A stretch of DNA of 64,000 bases from UKL13-2 sp031414695 (GCA_031414695.1 JANNWG010000076.1:1-64000), one strand, 5' to 3'. Positions 52,637-61,845 are shown, counted from the first letter of the stretch. Notes: generated from the letters alone by a model not told the origin. Program-made: numbers and translations.

Positions 52637-53731
52637 TCATTTTTTTATCAATGCTTCTGCATGTGTTCTGACCGGCAAAAGCACTATAAATTGGGTGTTG
52701 CCAGGCACGCTCTCAAACTCAATCACGCCTGCGTGTTGGTTAATAAATGTTTGCGCGAGTGATAAACCCACACCGGTTCCGCCATCACGGCCAGTCACCA
52801 ATGGATAAAATATCGACTCCTGCAAATGTGTTGGCACACCTGGTCCCTCATCACAAATCCTGACTTCCAAGGCCAAGCGAAAACGCTCGCGCACGATCGT
52901 GACCTGTCGTGTGATGCGTGTCTTAAAACGGATGCGTCCGACACCGCCAGTTGATTGCGCCGCATTGCGCGCAATATTGAGCATGGCCTGAATGAGTTGC
53001 TCGCGATCGCCGACAATATCAGGCAAGCTAATATCGTAGTCACGCGCGATTTGCAGCGTCTGTGGAAATTCCGCCAACACGACTGCGCGCACATATTCCA
53101 ACACTTCATGAATGTTGACGGGCTCAATAGTTGGTAGCCGATGCGGCGTAAGCAACCTATCCATGAGCGATTGCAAACGATCAGCTTCGTTAATGATGAC
53201 TTGTGTGTACTCGAGCAGCGCCGCATCCGGCAACTCTCTTTCGAGTAATTGCGCGGCACCGCGTATACCACCGAGCGGATTTTTTATTTCATGTGCGAGA
53301 TTACGAATCAATTCGCGATTTAATTTTTGCTGCTCAAGTAATTTTTCTTCTCGTGCAATTTTAAGATGCTGATCAAGCGGCTGAAACTCCACCACAATTC
53401 GATTAGGCTCATGCGGCGTTGCCACACATGAGCAATGCAATATTTGCCCAGCCAATGTATTGAGCGTGATACTCGATTCGTTAAACCCCGAATCGGTGTT
53501 TTTTACTTGCGTCAACATGGCGTAAAAACCGACTTCATTCGCGCCGTCAGCAATCAAGCGCGTGAGAGATGCACCCAGCGCATTTTTTCGGCTGAAGGCA
53601 AATAGATTTTCGGCGGCGGCGTTGGCGTGTATCAAATGAAATTGGTGATCAATAACCACCACTGCGGTCGCAATAATATCGAGACCAGCATAGTCGGCAA
53701 TTGAAGCGGATATTGGGGAGGAAGTGGGCAT
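52637..53731 (-). CDS. ntrB: nitrogen regulation sensor kinase NtrB
   Basis: 364 residues from the ATG at 53731 (a TTG ten codons earlier is the alternative). A PAS domain occupies about 15-110 (DIIATAVVVIDHQFHLIHAN). The H-box is ELIRNLAHEIKNPLGGIRGA, and the ATPase has AMLNIARNAAQS, EVRICDEGPGVP and GRDGGTGVGLSLAQTFI. It is cytoplasmic, without membrane segments, as expected for NtrB, which responds to PII and phosphorylates NtrC, encoded 22 bases downstream. Confidence 0.95.
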   Translation of the reverse strand: MPTSSPISASIADYAGLDIIATAVVVIDHQFHLIHANAAAENLFAFSRKNALGASLTRLIADGANEVGFYAMLTQVKNTDSGFNESSITLNTLAGQILHCSCVATPHEPNRIVVEFQPLDQHLKIAREEKLLEQQKLNRELIRNLAHEIKNPLGGIRGAAQLLERELPDAALLEYTQVIINEADRLQSLMDRLLTPHRLPTIEPVNIHEVLEYVRAVVLAEFPQTLQIARDYDISLPDIVGDREQLIQAMLNIARNAAQSTGGVGRIRFKTRITRQVTIVRERFRLALEVRICDEGPGVPTHLQESIFYPLVTGRDGGTGVGLSLAQTFINQHAGVIEFESVPGNTQFIVLLPVRTHAEALIKK

Positions 53732-53843
53732 TAGTTGACGGGTAGTGCAGGATTCAAACAAATACTGGCCACAGGATATCTAGCAATTTTCTTGCCATGG
53801 TTCGCGTTAATGTGGAAATCAGCATAGCCTACAATACAGCAGG

Positions 53844-53881
53844 CAACAAAAAAACGCCGAAGGCTCATCACCTTCGGCGTT
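53844..53881 (-). terminator. intrinsic terminator of the DUF4124 gene
   Basis: AACGCCGAAGG and CCTTCGGCGTT form a perfect 11-bp stem with a 7-base loop; read on the minus strand a run of T follows. It lies 58 bases after the DUF4124 gene's stop and separates it from ntrB. Confidence 0.9.
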
Positions 53882-53938
53882 AACTTCGATGGGACAACCC
53901 AATCGAAAGGAGTAGAAAAAGTTAAAAATACCGTGCTG

Positions 53939-55060
53939 CTAGCGATCCTCCGCCATGGAGCGTTTTGGCAAGCTCGCCACCACATTGTTAGCGGCACTAT
54001 TCGATGCAGGCCTTAGCTTCACCACCGGTAATTGCGAAACCGCGCGAGAATCAACCTCATCAATAGCAGGAGTGCTGGCGTTAATCATGGCGCTGGCGGC
54101 GCTAGTCGCGCTCGGGACAGCGGTAATAGTCGATGTGCTTGCTGATATCGGCGAGGATTTCGCTTCACGATCGCGTTTAGAAAGCGGCATGCTGCTGACA
54201 GTCGCAACCTTAGCAGGGCTTATAGTTGCCGCTACCTCACGTTTTGTTGTATTAGAGAGTGGGGCAACAGTTGCAGCCTGCTTCAATAACGAGGATTGTG
54301 AAGCTGGTGCGCCTACATTGGTAGGATTGGCTACGCCAACTAGCATCTCACGCAGTTCACGTAAATTTTGCTCATGCATCATGACATGGTCTTGTAAATC
54401 GCGTACACGGGCGAAATGGCGCTCGATTAAGGCTCGCGATTCGAGGGTTGTTTCGGATGCACGAGCTTCATTAGGCAGTGAAGTTCTCAGCATGCGCATC
54501 GCTGGGCTTCTGGCTTGCTCTGCAGCTAACGTATCACGTGCTTCTGTAAACAATTGCTCTTCAGCTTCTATTTCACCTTCCACGATACGCCGCTTAACAT
54601 CTTCTCGGCGTTGCTTTGCCATTGCCGCGGCACTAACACCGCCAGCTTGCGCAATAGTCGAAGGTACTGATGCGGACGTTGCCGACTTCAGCGCTACGCT
54701 GTCAGGCACAGGCAACACGCGCGCGACCGGTGTAGCTACTTCTGATGTCAACGTTGGCGCAGCCGACGTGGGCAATGCGGGGGACGCGGGCGTCGCCGCT
54801 AAGCTCACTGGCTCATTAATCACCCGCTCTTTAGGTTTTTCGACCTTAACGACCGGCACACCTTGAGACATTGAGAGCGGTGCTAAGTCAACAGCAACTG
54901 CGCCCTTACGTGGCTGATTTGAGTAACTAACCCGCCCTGACTCATCGGTATGTTTAAAAATTGCTTGCGCGGTCGCATTTTCGACAAAAACGCCACTTAG
55001 CGCGCAAAAAAATATGCTCGTAAGAATAGCTGGTGTCAGTAAAATGCGTTGCAAATTCAT
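53939..55060 (-). CDS. exported protein with a DUF4124 domain and a long low-complexity tail
   Basis: 373 residues from the ATG at 55060, the first that places the signal peptide (LLTPAILTSIFFCALSGVFV) at the N-terminus. The DUF4124 motif follows: AIFKHTDESGRVSYSNQPRK. The rest is Ala/Ser/Thr/Pro/Val-rich with a central coiled coil (about 160-250, AMAKQRREDVKRRIVEGEIE and LIERHFARVRDLQDHVMMHE). DUF4124 is a common periplasmic domain of unknown function, often found near glnA-ntrBC in betaproteobacteria. Strong terminators lie on both sides. Confidence 0.85.
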   Translation of the reverse strand: MNLQRILLTPAILTSIFFCALSGVFVENATAQAIFKHTDESGRVSYSNQPRKGAVAVDLAPLSMSQGVPVVKVEKPKERVINEPVSLAATPASPALPTSAAPTLTSEVATPVARVLPVPDSVALKSATSASVPSTIAQAGGVSAAAMAKQRREDVKRRIVEGEIEAEEQLFTEARDTLAAEQARSPAMRMLRTSLPNEARASETTLESRALIERHFARVRDLQDHVMMHEQNLRELREMLVGVANPTNVGAPASQSSLLKQAATVAPLSNTTKREVAATISPAKVATVSSMPLSKRDREAKSSPISASTSTITAVPSATSAASAMINASTPAIDEVDSRAVSQLPVVKLRPASNSAANNVVASLPKRSMAEDR

Positions 55061-55248
55061 GGAGATAGCACCGTTTTTTAGCGCGACTGCGTTGAATTGA
55101 GAGGTGATTAGTTTGCGGCTGATGCAACACTTTTTCAATCCAATGGGTAGCGACTTTTGTGGGGAGCGCTACTAGGGATGGGGTTTGCACCATTTTGGTG
55201 CGCTATTTTTTTCTGGTTGAGATGGTTTCTTTACTAATTTCGCCCATG

Positions 55249-55280
55249 AAAAAGGGCAGCTTCCTCACGGAAAGCCGCCC
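55249..55280. terminator. bidirectional terminator after glnA
   Basis: AAAAAGGGCAGCTTCC and GGAAAGCCGCCCTTTTTT form a long stem with one mismatch and one bulge around TCAC. Read on the minus strand the T-run comes from the left A-run. It lies 31 bases after the glnA stop. Confidence 0.85.
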
Positions 55281-55310
55281 TTTTTTGCAACCTTGAAACT
55301 GTCTTAATTC

Positions 55311-56729
55311 TTACGCTGAGTAGTACATATCAAATTCAACTGGATGCGTCGTCATGCGGAAGCGCGTAACTTCTTGCATCTTCAATTCGATATAGGCGTC
55401 AATCATTTCGTTTGAAAACACGCCACCACGGGTTAAGAATTCACGATCTTTATCCAGCGCTTCTAGCGCTTGATCAAGTGATGAACACACGGTTGGAATC
55501 TTGGCATCTTCTTCAGGTGGCAAGTCATACAAGTTTTTGTCAGATGGATCACCAGGGTGAATTTTGTTTTGCACGCCATCTAGGCCCGCCATCATCATCG
55601 CGGCAAACGCTAAATATGGATTAGCCGTAGGATCTGGGAAGCGAACTTCAATACGGCGCGCTTTATCTGATTGCACGTAAGGCACGCGAATAGAAGCAGA
55701 ACGATTACGTGCTGAGTAGGCTAACTTCACTGGCGCTTCAAAGCCTGGAACCAAACGCTTGTAGGAATTAGTACCTGGGTTAGTAATCGCGTTCAAAGCA
55801 CGCGCGTGTTTGATAATGCCGCCAATGTAATACAACGCAAAATCGGACAAACCCGCGTAGCCGTCGCCTGCGAAAAGATTTTTGCCATCTTTCCAAATTG
55901 ACTGATGCACGTGCATACCAGAGCCGTTATCACCAACGATAGGCTTTGGCATAAATGTGGCTGTTTTGCCATAGCTGTGAGCAACATTGAGCACCGCATA
56001 TTTCAAAATCTGCGTCCAATCGGCGCGCTTGGTCAGCGTTTCAAACTTGGTACCGATTTCGCACTGACCTGCATTGGCAACTTCATGATGATGGACTTCG
56101 ACCTCTACACCCATATCTTCAAGTGCCAAACACATGGCAGAGCGAATATCTTGCAATTGATCCACTGGTGGCACAGGGAAATAACCGCCCTTAACTGGTG
56201 GACGATGGCCTAAATTGCCGCCTTCAAATTTCTCGCCGGTAGACCATGCTGCTTCTTCGGAGAAAACTTTTGCCGAGCAGCCAGACATATCGACATTCCA
56301 CTCAACCGAATCAAAAATGAAAAATTCTGGCTCAGGGCCAAAGTAGGCAACGTCACCAATGCCCGTCGATTTCAAATACGCTTCGGCGCGCTTGGCAAGT
56401 GAACGCGGGTCGCGATCATAGCCTTTGCCGGTTGATGGCTCATGCACGTCGCATGAAAGCACCAAGGTGGAGTCATCAAAGAATGGGTCAATGAAGGCCG
56501 ACGTTGCGTCTGGCATCAAAATCATGTCGGAGGCTTCAATGCCTTTCCAACCTGCGATGGAGGAGCCATCAAAGGCGTGGCCTTCGGTAAATTTTTCTTC
56601 GTTAAAGGCTTTTGCAGGAACGGTTACGTGTTGCTCTTTACCTTTAGTATCAGTAAAGCGAAAATCAACAAACTTAACGTCGTGGTCTTTAACCATTTTG
56701 AAAACATCTGATACACCAGTGGCTGCCAT
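55311..56729 (-). CDS. glnA: glutamine synthetase type I
   Basis: 472 residues. It makes glutamine from glutamate, ammonia and ATP in a dodecamer. Motifs: EGHAFDGSSIAGWKGIEASD, the metal-binding FGPEPEFFIFDS, NGSGMHVHQSIWKDG and NPGTNSYKRLVPGFEAP. The adenylylation Tyr is in KNLYDLPPEE near residue 400, so activity control by GlnE is expected. AGGAG lies before the ATG. Upstream are a sigma-54 promoter and NtrC-like sites; ntrBC is encoded downstream beyond the DUF4124 gene. Confidence 0.98.
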   Translation of the reverse strand: MAATGVSDVFKMVKDHDVKFVDFRFTDTKGKEQHVTVPAKAFNEEKFTEGHAFDGSSIAGWKGIEASDMILMPDATSAFIDPFFDDSTLVLSCDVHEPSTGKGYDRDPRSLAKRAEAYLKSTGIGDVAYFGPEPEFFIFDSVEWNVDMSGCSAKVFSEEAAWSTGEKFEGGNLGHRPPVKGGYFPVPPVDQLQDIRSAMCLALEDMGVEVEVHHHEVANAGQCEIGTKFETLTKRADWTQILKYAVLNVAHSYGKTATFMPKPIVGDNGSGMHVHQSIWKDGKNLFAGDGYAGLSDFALYYIGGIIKHARALNAITNPGTNSYKRLVPGFEAPVKLAYSARNRSASIRVPYVQSDKARRIEVRFPDPTANPYLAFAAMMMAGLDGVQNKIHPGDPSDKNLYDLPPEEDAKIPTVCSSLDQALEALDKDREFLTRGGVFSNEMIDAYIELKMQEVTRFRMTTHPVEFDMYYSA

Positions 56730-56770
56730 ACAATTCTCCTGAGTTGGGTTTAATCTTGAGTGAAACTATC

Positions 56771-56786
56771 AGCACAAAACATGCCA
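56771..56786 (-). promoter_or_regulatory. sigma-54 promoter of glnA
   Basis: On the minus strand the sequence is TGGCATGTTTTGTGCT: GG and GC lie exactly 10 bases apart, and it fits the TGGCAC-N5-TTGCT consensus with two mismatches. The expected transcription start is near 56761, about 32 bases before the glnA ATG. Confidence 0.75.
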
Positions 56787-56848
56787 CACATTAAACATGG
56801 CGTAATGCACTGAATTAAAACAATTTATCGCTGTTACGGAATATAACG

Positions 56849-56897
56849 TGCACCAAAATAAGGCAATTAAATCAACATCGCACCAAAACTAAGCGCC
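56849..56897 (-). promoter_or_regulatory. pair of NtrC-like binding sites upstream of glnA
   Basis: GCACCAAAA occurs at 56850-56858 and again at 56880-56888, exactly 30 bases apart, about three turns of the helix. The first is part of TGCACCAAAATAAGGCA, which fits the NtrC dyad TGCACCA-N3-TGGTGCA in its left half and partly in its right. They stand about 90 and 120 bases upstream of the predicted start, the usual enhancer distance. Confidence 0.6.
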
Positions 56898-56967
56898 TTA
56901 GAAATATTTATTGTCAGAGCCAGTTTGACACACATCCTCTTCGCAAAATTTCGTTGTAGTAGAAAAA

Positions 56968-57798
56968 ATGACTGATCACTACGCCGTTATCGGCAACCCT
57001 ATCGCGCACTCAAAATCGCCTGACATTCATGCTGAATTTGCACGGCAATGTGGCCATGCCATCTCCTATTCGCGACTGTTGGCGCCTCTGGATGGATTTC
57101 GCAAAACAGTCGAGACCTTCCGTCATTCAGGCGCTGCGGGCGTGAATGTTACCTTGCCATTTAAGGTAGAAGCATTTAACTACGCCACCACGCCAAGTGC
57201 GCGCGCTAGCGCAGCCGGTGCTGCTAATACCTTGCATTTTCTGGATGATGCAATCATCGCGGACAACACCGACGGCATTGGTCTCACCCGCGATATTCGC
57301 CGTAATTTGCAGCGAACCATTTCAGGCAAACGTATTTTGCTGCTAGGCGCAGGTGGCGCTGCGCGTGGTGTAATCGGTGCACTACTTGATGAAACGCCGG
57401 ACTCGCTTACGGTAGCAAATCGCACCTATGAAAAAGCGCTGGCGTTGGTTGAACCCTACGTCAACACTACCAACACCACATTTGTGGCGTCGCCAATGAC
57501 CAATTTAGGCGAAGCGCAATTTGATATTGTGATTAACGCCACCTCGGCGAGCATACAAAATAGCGCGCTTAATTTGCCGCCAAACCTATTTGCCGCCGAT
57601 AGCCTCGCCTACGACATGATGTATGGCAAAGGTGTAACCAACTTTATGGCCGAAGCAGCCCGGCAGGGTTCGATAACCTGTGACGGCTTGGGGATGTTGG
57701 TCGAGCAGGCGGCAGAGGCATTTTATGTCTGGCGCGGCGTAATGCCACAAACTGCGGGAATCATCTCAGCAATGCGTAACGCTGCCAAATCAACATGA
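56968..57798 (+). CDS. aroE: shikimate dehydrogenase
   Basis: 276 residues. NADP-dependent reduction of 3-dehydroshikimate. Motifs: YAVIGNPIAHSKSPDIHAEF, GVNVTLPFKVEAF with the catalytic Lys, ADNTDGIGL, LLLGAGGAARGVIGAL and the NADP-selecting NRTYEKA. It is divergent from glnA and overlaps mtgA by 4 bases. Confidence 0.96.
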   Translation: MTDHYAVIGNPIAHSKSPDIHAEFARQCGHAISYSRLLAPLDGFRKTVETFRHSGAAGVNVTLPFKVEAFNYATTPSARASAAGAANTLHFLDDAIIADNTDGIGLTRDIRRNLQRTISGKRILLLGAGGAARGVIGALLDETPDSLTVANRTYEKALALVEPYVNTTNTTFVASPMTNLGEAQFDIVINATSASIQNSALNLPPNLFAADSLAYDMMYGKGVTNFMAEAARQGSITCDGLGMLVEQAAEAFYVWRGVMPQTAGIISAMRNAAKST

Positions 57799-58502
57799 TA
57801 CGCAAACTATTCAAGTGGCTAGGCTTATTTGCCGCTGCACTGTTAGTTTTATTTTTAGCCTACCAAGGGATGGTCTTTGCTAAGCTGCTTTGGTGGCGCG
57901 ACCATGCGCCTGAAATGACCGCCTTTATGCAAGCCAGACTCGACGTCATGCGCGAAACTAAACCCGACGCGAAACTCAAGCAAGTGTGGGTAGCTCATTC
58001 AAAAATATCGAATAATTTGAAACGCGCAATACTCACCGCGGAAGACGATAAATTTCTCGATCACGACGGCTTTGATTGGGAAGGCATTCAAAAGGCAATT
58101 GAAAAAAACGAAAAGCGCGGTAAGGTCGTCGCTGGCGGCTCGACGATTTCGCAGCAGCTGGCCAAAAATTTATTTTTATCTGGCGCGCGTTCTTTTGCCC
58201 GCAAAGGGCAAGAAGCCATCATCACGGTCATGATGGAAACCGCGCTCGATAAAGAGCGCATTTTAGAAATTTACTTAAACGTCATTGAGTGGGGCGATGG
58301 CGTGTTTGGTGCGGAAGCGGCAGCGCGTTATTACTTCGGCGTATCTGCCGCAAATTTATCCGCCTACCAAGCAGCAAAACTCGCCGCAATGGTGCCGCGC
58401 CCACGCTTTTATGACCGCAATCGTAACGCACCGTATTTACTTAAGCGCACCGACATCATCTTAGGACGAATGCATCAGGCACAGCTTCCTAACGGCAAGT
58501 AA
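57795..58502 (+). CDS. mtgA: monofunctional peptidoglycan glycosyltransferase
   Basis: 235 residues. An N-terminal membrane anchor (about 8-28, LGLFAAALLVLFLAYQGMVF) is followed by a GT51 domain: the catalytic Glu in AILTAEDDKFLDHDGFDW, GGSTISQQLAKNLFLSGARS and RILEIYLNVIEWGDGVFG. There is no transpeptidase domain, as usual for MtgA. It polymerises lipid II in the periplasm. A dispersed palindrome lies 12 bases after its stop. Confidence 0.96.
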   Translation: MIRKLFKWLGLFAAALLVLFLAYQGMVFAKLLWWRDHAPEMTAFMQARLDVMRETKPDAKLKQVWVAHSKISNNLKRAILTAEDDKFLDHDGFDWEGIQKAIEKNEKRGKVVAGGSTISQQLAKNLFLSGARSFARKGQEAIITVMMETALDKERILEIYLNVIEWGDGVFGAEAAARYYFGVSAANLSAYQAAKLAAMVPRPRFYDRNRNAPYLLKRTDIILGRMHQAQLPNGK

Positions 58503-58514
58503 AAAAATAGTAAA

Positions 58515-58579
58515 CTCTAATAAGCGCGGGCATTTTCGAGCAAAAATGCTTGGAAATAGCCACTAATTAATCACTTTTA
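58515..58579. repeat. dispersed 3'-end palindrome, copy between convergent mtgA and waaA
   Basis: The copy reads CTCTAATAAGCGCGGGCATT, TTCGAGCAAAAATGCTTGG, AAATAGCCACTAATTAATCA, CTTTTAG. It contains the waaA stop codon (58567-58569), so the last codons of waaA lie inside the element's right arm. Confidence 0.8.
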
Positions 58580-59874
58580 GCTTTTGCCGCTATTTCAGCG
58601 ATAGTGCGCTCAGTTGCCCCACGGTGGGCAGCAGCAAAGTGTTTTGCGTTCTCGCCCATCTCGGCTAATTTGATTTTGTCGGTCAGGAGCGATTTTGCGG
58701 TTTCTATCGCAGACTTAACATTGCTGACTTGAATGAGTGCATTGGCTTCTTTGGCGCGCGCGACAGCATCGCTAAAATTAAAAGTCGATGGGCCAATGAT
58801 GACGGGCTTGGCAAGTGCCGCAGCTTCTATTAAATTTTGTCCGCCGAGAGGTTGGAAACTGCCGCCAATAATGGCAAGGTCGCACATGGCGTAATAAGCC
58901 TGCATTTCGCCCATCGAATCACCAAGCAGAACGTCTGCTCGCACAAAGGATTCGCTAAGATGACTGTCTTGTAATTGACTGCGGCGAATGACGGCTAACC
59001 CGTTACTTTCAAGCCGTACACACACATCATCAAAACGCGAGGGATGGCGCGGCACAACAACCAAGAGCGGCTTATTGAGCCACTCAGGTGAGCGCCCCGC
59101 AATGCGCTGAAATTGCTCAACCAACATGTGCTCTTCATTATCTCGAGTGCTGGCAAGTAATAAGACGGCGCGACCATTTAAGCCAGCACGCCATTTAGCG
59201 CCGCGCGTGACGGCGTCATCATCAATCGTCAAATCAAATTTCATATTGCCGGTGATGTCCACTTGCTTCACACCAAGCGCACGAAATCGCGCTGCATCGT
59301 TGGACGATTGCGCTAACACGCATACCAATGACTGCAATGCACTGCTCGCCAGCGCGCGAATGGGCAACAATTTAGCGTAACGCTGATAAGATCTTTCAGA
59401 TAACCGCGCGTTAACTAAAAAACTCGGCACGTTGAGACGGCGTGCGCTGGCGATTAAATTTGGCCATAGCTCTGTTTCCATGATGATGAGCATAGCTGGC
59501 TGAATTCGCTTCATCACGTGACGCATTGCCCACGCTAAATCGTATGGCAAATACGCCACAAAAAGACCTTCGCCGAAGAGCTCACGTGCAGTTCGCCGAC
59601 CGGTTGGTGTCATGCACGTTAGCAAAATTGCTCGCTGGGGGAAAGCTGCGCGCAATTGCTCAATAAGGGGCACTGCAGCCCGCACTTCACCAACTGAAAC
59701 GGCGTGTATCCAGACTACGCCGCGCTGCCCCTTAATGATGTCACCAAACCCAAGGCCAAATCGCTCGCTAATATGGAGTCGATAACCTGGCTCAACCCTA
59801 CCGCGCCACCACAGTCGTACGATTATTAGCGGAAGCGCTAGATGGAATAAAATGCTGTATAAAAAACGCCACAT
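58567..59874 (-). CDS. waaA: 3-deoxy-D-manno-octulosonic acid (Kdo) transferase
   Basis: 435 residues. It adds Kdo to lipid A at the inner membrane. A membrane anchor (YSILFHLALPLIIVRLWW) is followed by the GT30 N-lobe GVVWIHAVSVGEVRAAVPLI with the catalytic Glu, METELWPNLIASARRLNVPS, and the C-lobe GGSFQPLGGQNLIEAAALAK. Its ATG shares one base with the waaC stop (TAATG). Confidence 0.95.
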   Translation of the reverse strand: MWRFLYSILFHLALPLIIVRLWWRGRVEPGYRLHISERFGLGFGDIIKGQRGVVWIHAVSVGEVRAAVPLIEQLRAAFPQRAILLTCMTPTGRRTARELFGEGLFVAYLPYDLAWAMRHVMKRIQPAMLIIMETELWPNLIASARRLNVPSFLVNARLSERSYQRYAKLLPIRALASSALQSLVCVLAQSSNDAARFRALGVKQVDITGNMKFDLTIDDDAVTRGAKWRAGLNGRAVLLLASTRDNEEHMLVEQFQRIAGRSPEWLNKPLLVVVPRHPSRFDDVCVRLESNGLAVIRRSQLQDSHLSESFVRADVLLGDSMGEMQAYYAMCDLAIIGGSFQPLGGQNLIEAAALAKPVIIGPSTFNFSDAVARAKEANALIQVSNVKSAIETAKSLLTDKIKLAEMGENAKHFAAAHRGATERTIAEIAAKAKSD

Positions 59875-60842
59875 TATTGGCTCGATTTCAGCGCGGCAAT
59901 GACATCCTCAACAGCAACTGCCGCGCTATTTTGGCGGGTACCGCCACCGAAATTTACCACCTTGCTATTTGCATCTGCATAAAGCCCTGTTAAGGCTGGT
60001 GACGTGGTGAGATAGATACCGATCGTTGGACGATTAAGGGCAACTGCCAAATGCGTCAAGCCCGTATCAACGCCTACAACTTGTGTTGCGGCAGCGAGCA
60101 TGGCAGTTGTTTCAGGTAGCGGCAATGCGTTAATTGCGCGGGCGCTGTCGAGCTGCTTGGCAATAGTCAAACTAATCGCGTATTCGCTGGCATTTCCAGA
60201 CGGCAGCAGCACCGTAACGCCATCACGATTTAACGCGCGACCAAGTGCCACCCAAGCTGGTATTGGCCATGTTTTGTCAGCACGGCTGGTCGCGTGCAGC
60301 AGCACGGCATAGGGTGGATTTGGCGGATTTGAATTGGTTGCAAATGCCATATTTAGGCCGTAATCGCAGCCTGTCGGCATTGTGTAGCCAAGTGCCGCCG
60401 CCGCCAGCATACGGTTGCGCTGCACCGCATGATTGCTCAGCGCGACTCGATATTGATGTTGATACCAACGGGTTGCAAACGGCTCGCGAATGGAATTTTT
60501 ATCAAAGCCCGCGATATTGCCAGTTGCCCAATTTGCCATTAGGGCACTTTTAACCAGCCCTTGCGTGTCGATAATCAGGTCATAGCGCTCACCTGCGAGT
60601 GCCGCTTTGTCATCAAATAATTGCGCGTAATTACGCGGCTGCCACCACTTTTTTTTGAGTGCGCGTAAATGGATTGGTAAAACGCGGCGCACCTCAGGGT
60701 GAAGCGCCACCAAACTCGCATAGGTTGCGTCTGTCGCCCAGTCGATTACGGCGTGTGGGAACGCGCGCCGTATATCCGTCGCAACTGGAAAATTGTGAAT
60801 CACATCGCCAAGCGAGGAAAGTTTAACAAGCAAAATTTGCAT
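59874..60842 (-). CDS. waaC: lipopolysaccharide heptosyltransferase I
   Basis: 322 residues. A GT9 enzyme that adds the first heptose to Kdo. Motifs: QILLVKLSSLGDVIHNFPVA at the N-terminus, DLIIDTQGLVKSALMA, LLHATSRADKTWPIPAWVAL and GVDTGLTHLAVALNRPTIG. It lies upstream of waaA and is divergent from the glycosyltransferase gene; the two starts are close and their reading frames could overlap if the longest form of the latter were used. Confidence 0.95.
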   Translation of the reverse strand: MQILLVKLSSLGDVIHNFPVATDIRRAFPHAVIDWATDATYASLVALHPEVRRVLPIHLRALKKKWWQPRNYAQLFDDKAALAGERYDLIIDTQGLVKSALMANWATGNIAGFDKNSIREPFATRWYQHQYRVALSNHAVQRNRMLAAAALGYTMPTGCDYGLNMAFATNSNPPNPPYAVLLHATSRADKTWPIPAWVALGRALNRDGVTVLLPSGNASEYAISLTIAKQLDSARAINALPLPETTAMLAAATQVVGVDTGLTHLAVALNRPTIGIYLTTSPALTGLYADANSKVVNFGGGTRQNSAAVAVEDVIAALKSSQ

Positions 60843-60894
60843 GTCGTTATTTTACGCTGGCGATTGCTGGTTAATGCATCGTAGAATCTTGTTC

Positions 60895-61707
60895 ATGTCT
60901 GACGTTAAACCCATATCGATGCAAAAACTCCCCGTTTCGGTTTGTATCATCGCTAAAAACGCGGCGAGTCAAATTGGTGCGTTAATCGACTCGGTGGCAT
61001 TTGCTGACGAAGTGTTGGTTATAGACTCTGATTCCACCGATGATACCCAAACACTTGCCGCCAAGATGGGCGCTAAGGTTATTGTGCAGCCATGGCTCGG
61101 CTTCGGCAAACAAAAACAATTCGCGGTGACGGCCGCCAAAAACGACTGGGTGTTATGCCTCGATGTGGATGAGCGCGTTACACCCGCACTGGCGGCAAGT
61201 ATTGCGCAGATAATTGCGAAACCGACCAACCAAGCCTATCGTTGTCGCCGTCGCAATCGCTTTTTAGGCCGCTGGCTTGCGCATGGCGAAGGGTATCCTG
61301 ATTGGTCATTGCGATTATTTAACCGCCAAGCAGCAAGCTGGAGCAACGATCCTGTGCATGAAACAGTCATCACCACGGCTACCGTTGGTGTACTGGATGG
61401 CGATCTCTTGCATGAGTCAGCGGAAGATATCACCACTTATTTGCAAAAACAGAATCGCTATTCTTCGTTACATGCGGATGCGCTATACGCGCAGGGGCTA
61501 CGTGCTGGTTACGCGAAATTATTTTTAAGCCCACTTGCGCGCTTTATTAAATTTTATTTTGCACGACGCGGTTTTCTTGATGGCGGCCCGGGTTTCGCGC
61601 ATATCGCAATAGGCTGCTTCGCTGCGTTTGCCAAGTATGCGAAATTAATAGAGCTCGCCCTCAAGTCACCTGAGGAGAGCGAAGTTGACAAAGAATCAAA
61701 ACACTAG
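60895..61707 (+). CDS. glycosyltransferase family 2 (LPS core WaaE-like)
   Basis: 270 residues from the ATG at 60895; ATGs at 60841, 60874 and 60919 are alternatives, and the GT2 fold starts at LPVSVCIIAKNAASQIGALI. The nucleotide-sugar motifs are VLVIDSDSTDDTQTLAAKMG and WVLCLDVDERVTPALA; RRRNRFLGRWLAHGEGYPDW and NDPVHETV match the beta-1,4-glucosyltransferase WaaE/KdtX group, which decorates the inner core. The neighbourhood (waaC-waaA, rfb genes) supports an LPS role. Confidence 0.9.
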   Translation: MSDVKPISMQKLPVSVCIIAKNAASQIGALIDSVAFADEVLVIDSDSTDDTQTLAAKMGAKVIVQPWLGFGKQKQFAVTAAKNDWVLCLDVDERVTPALAASIAQIIAKPTNQAYRCRRRNRFLGRWLAHGEGYPDWSLRLFNRQAASWSNDPVHETVITTATVGVLDGDLLHESAEDITTYLQKQNRYSSLHADALYAQGLRAGYAKLFLSPLARFIKFYFARRGFLDGGPGFAHIAIGCFAAFAKYAKLIELALKSPEESEVDKESKH

Positions 61708-61768
61708 AATTGGCGGACATTTTCAACAATATATTGCTGAAAACGAACACCAATAAACGAGTTTTAAC
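61708..61768. repeat. dispersed 3'-end palindrome, copy after the glycosyltransferase gene
   Basis: It starts right after the TAG stop: AATTGGCGGACATTTTCAAC, AATATATTGCTGAAAACG, AACACCAATAAACGAGTTTT. The outer TTGGCGGACATTTTC arm and the inner palindrome CAATATATTG are clear. A further half copy (CGGCCAATAGGCGAACAC) lies at 61791-61808. Confidence 0.8.
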
Positions 61769-61845
61769 GTTTAACTAATTTCATCGAATAGCGGCCAATA
61801 GGCGAACACTGCTAAAATTCAGCTTTCTATTTTTATCAACACATC

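Noticed and set aside
53955..54866. 303-codon frame on the plus strand
   Set aside because: It is antisense to the DUF4124 gene, whose Ala/Ser/Thr-rich codons leave the opposite strand open; it has no ribosome site or recognisable domain.
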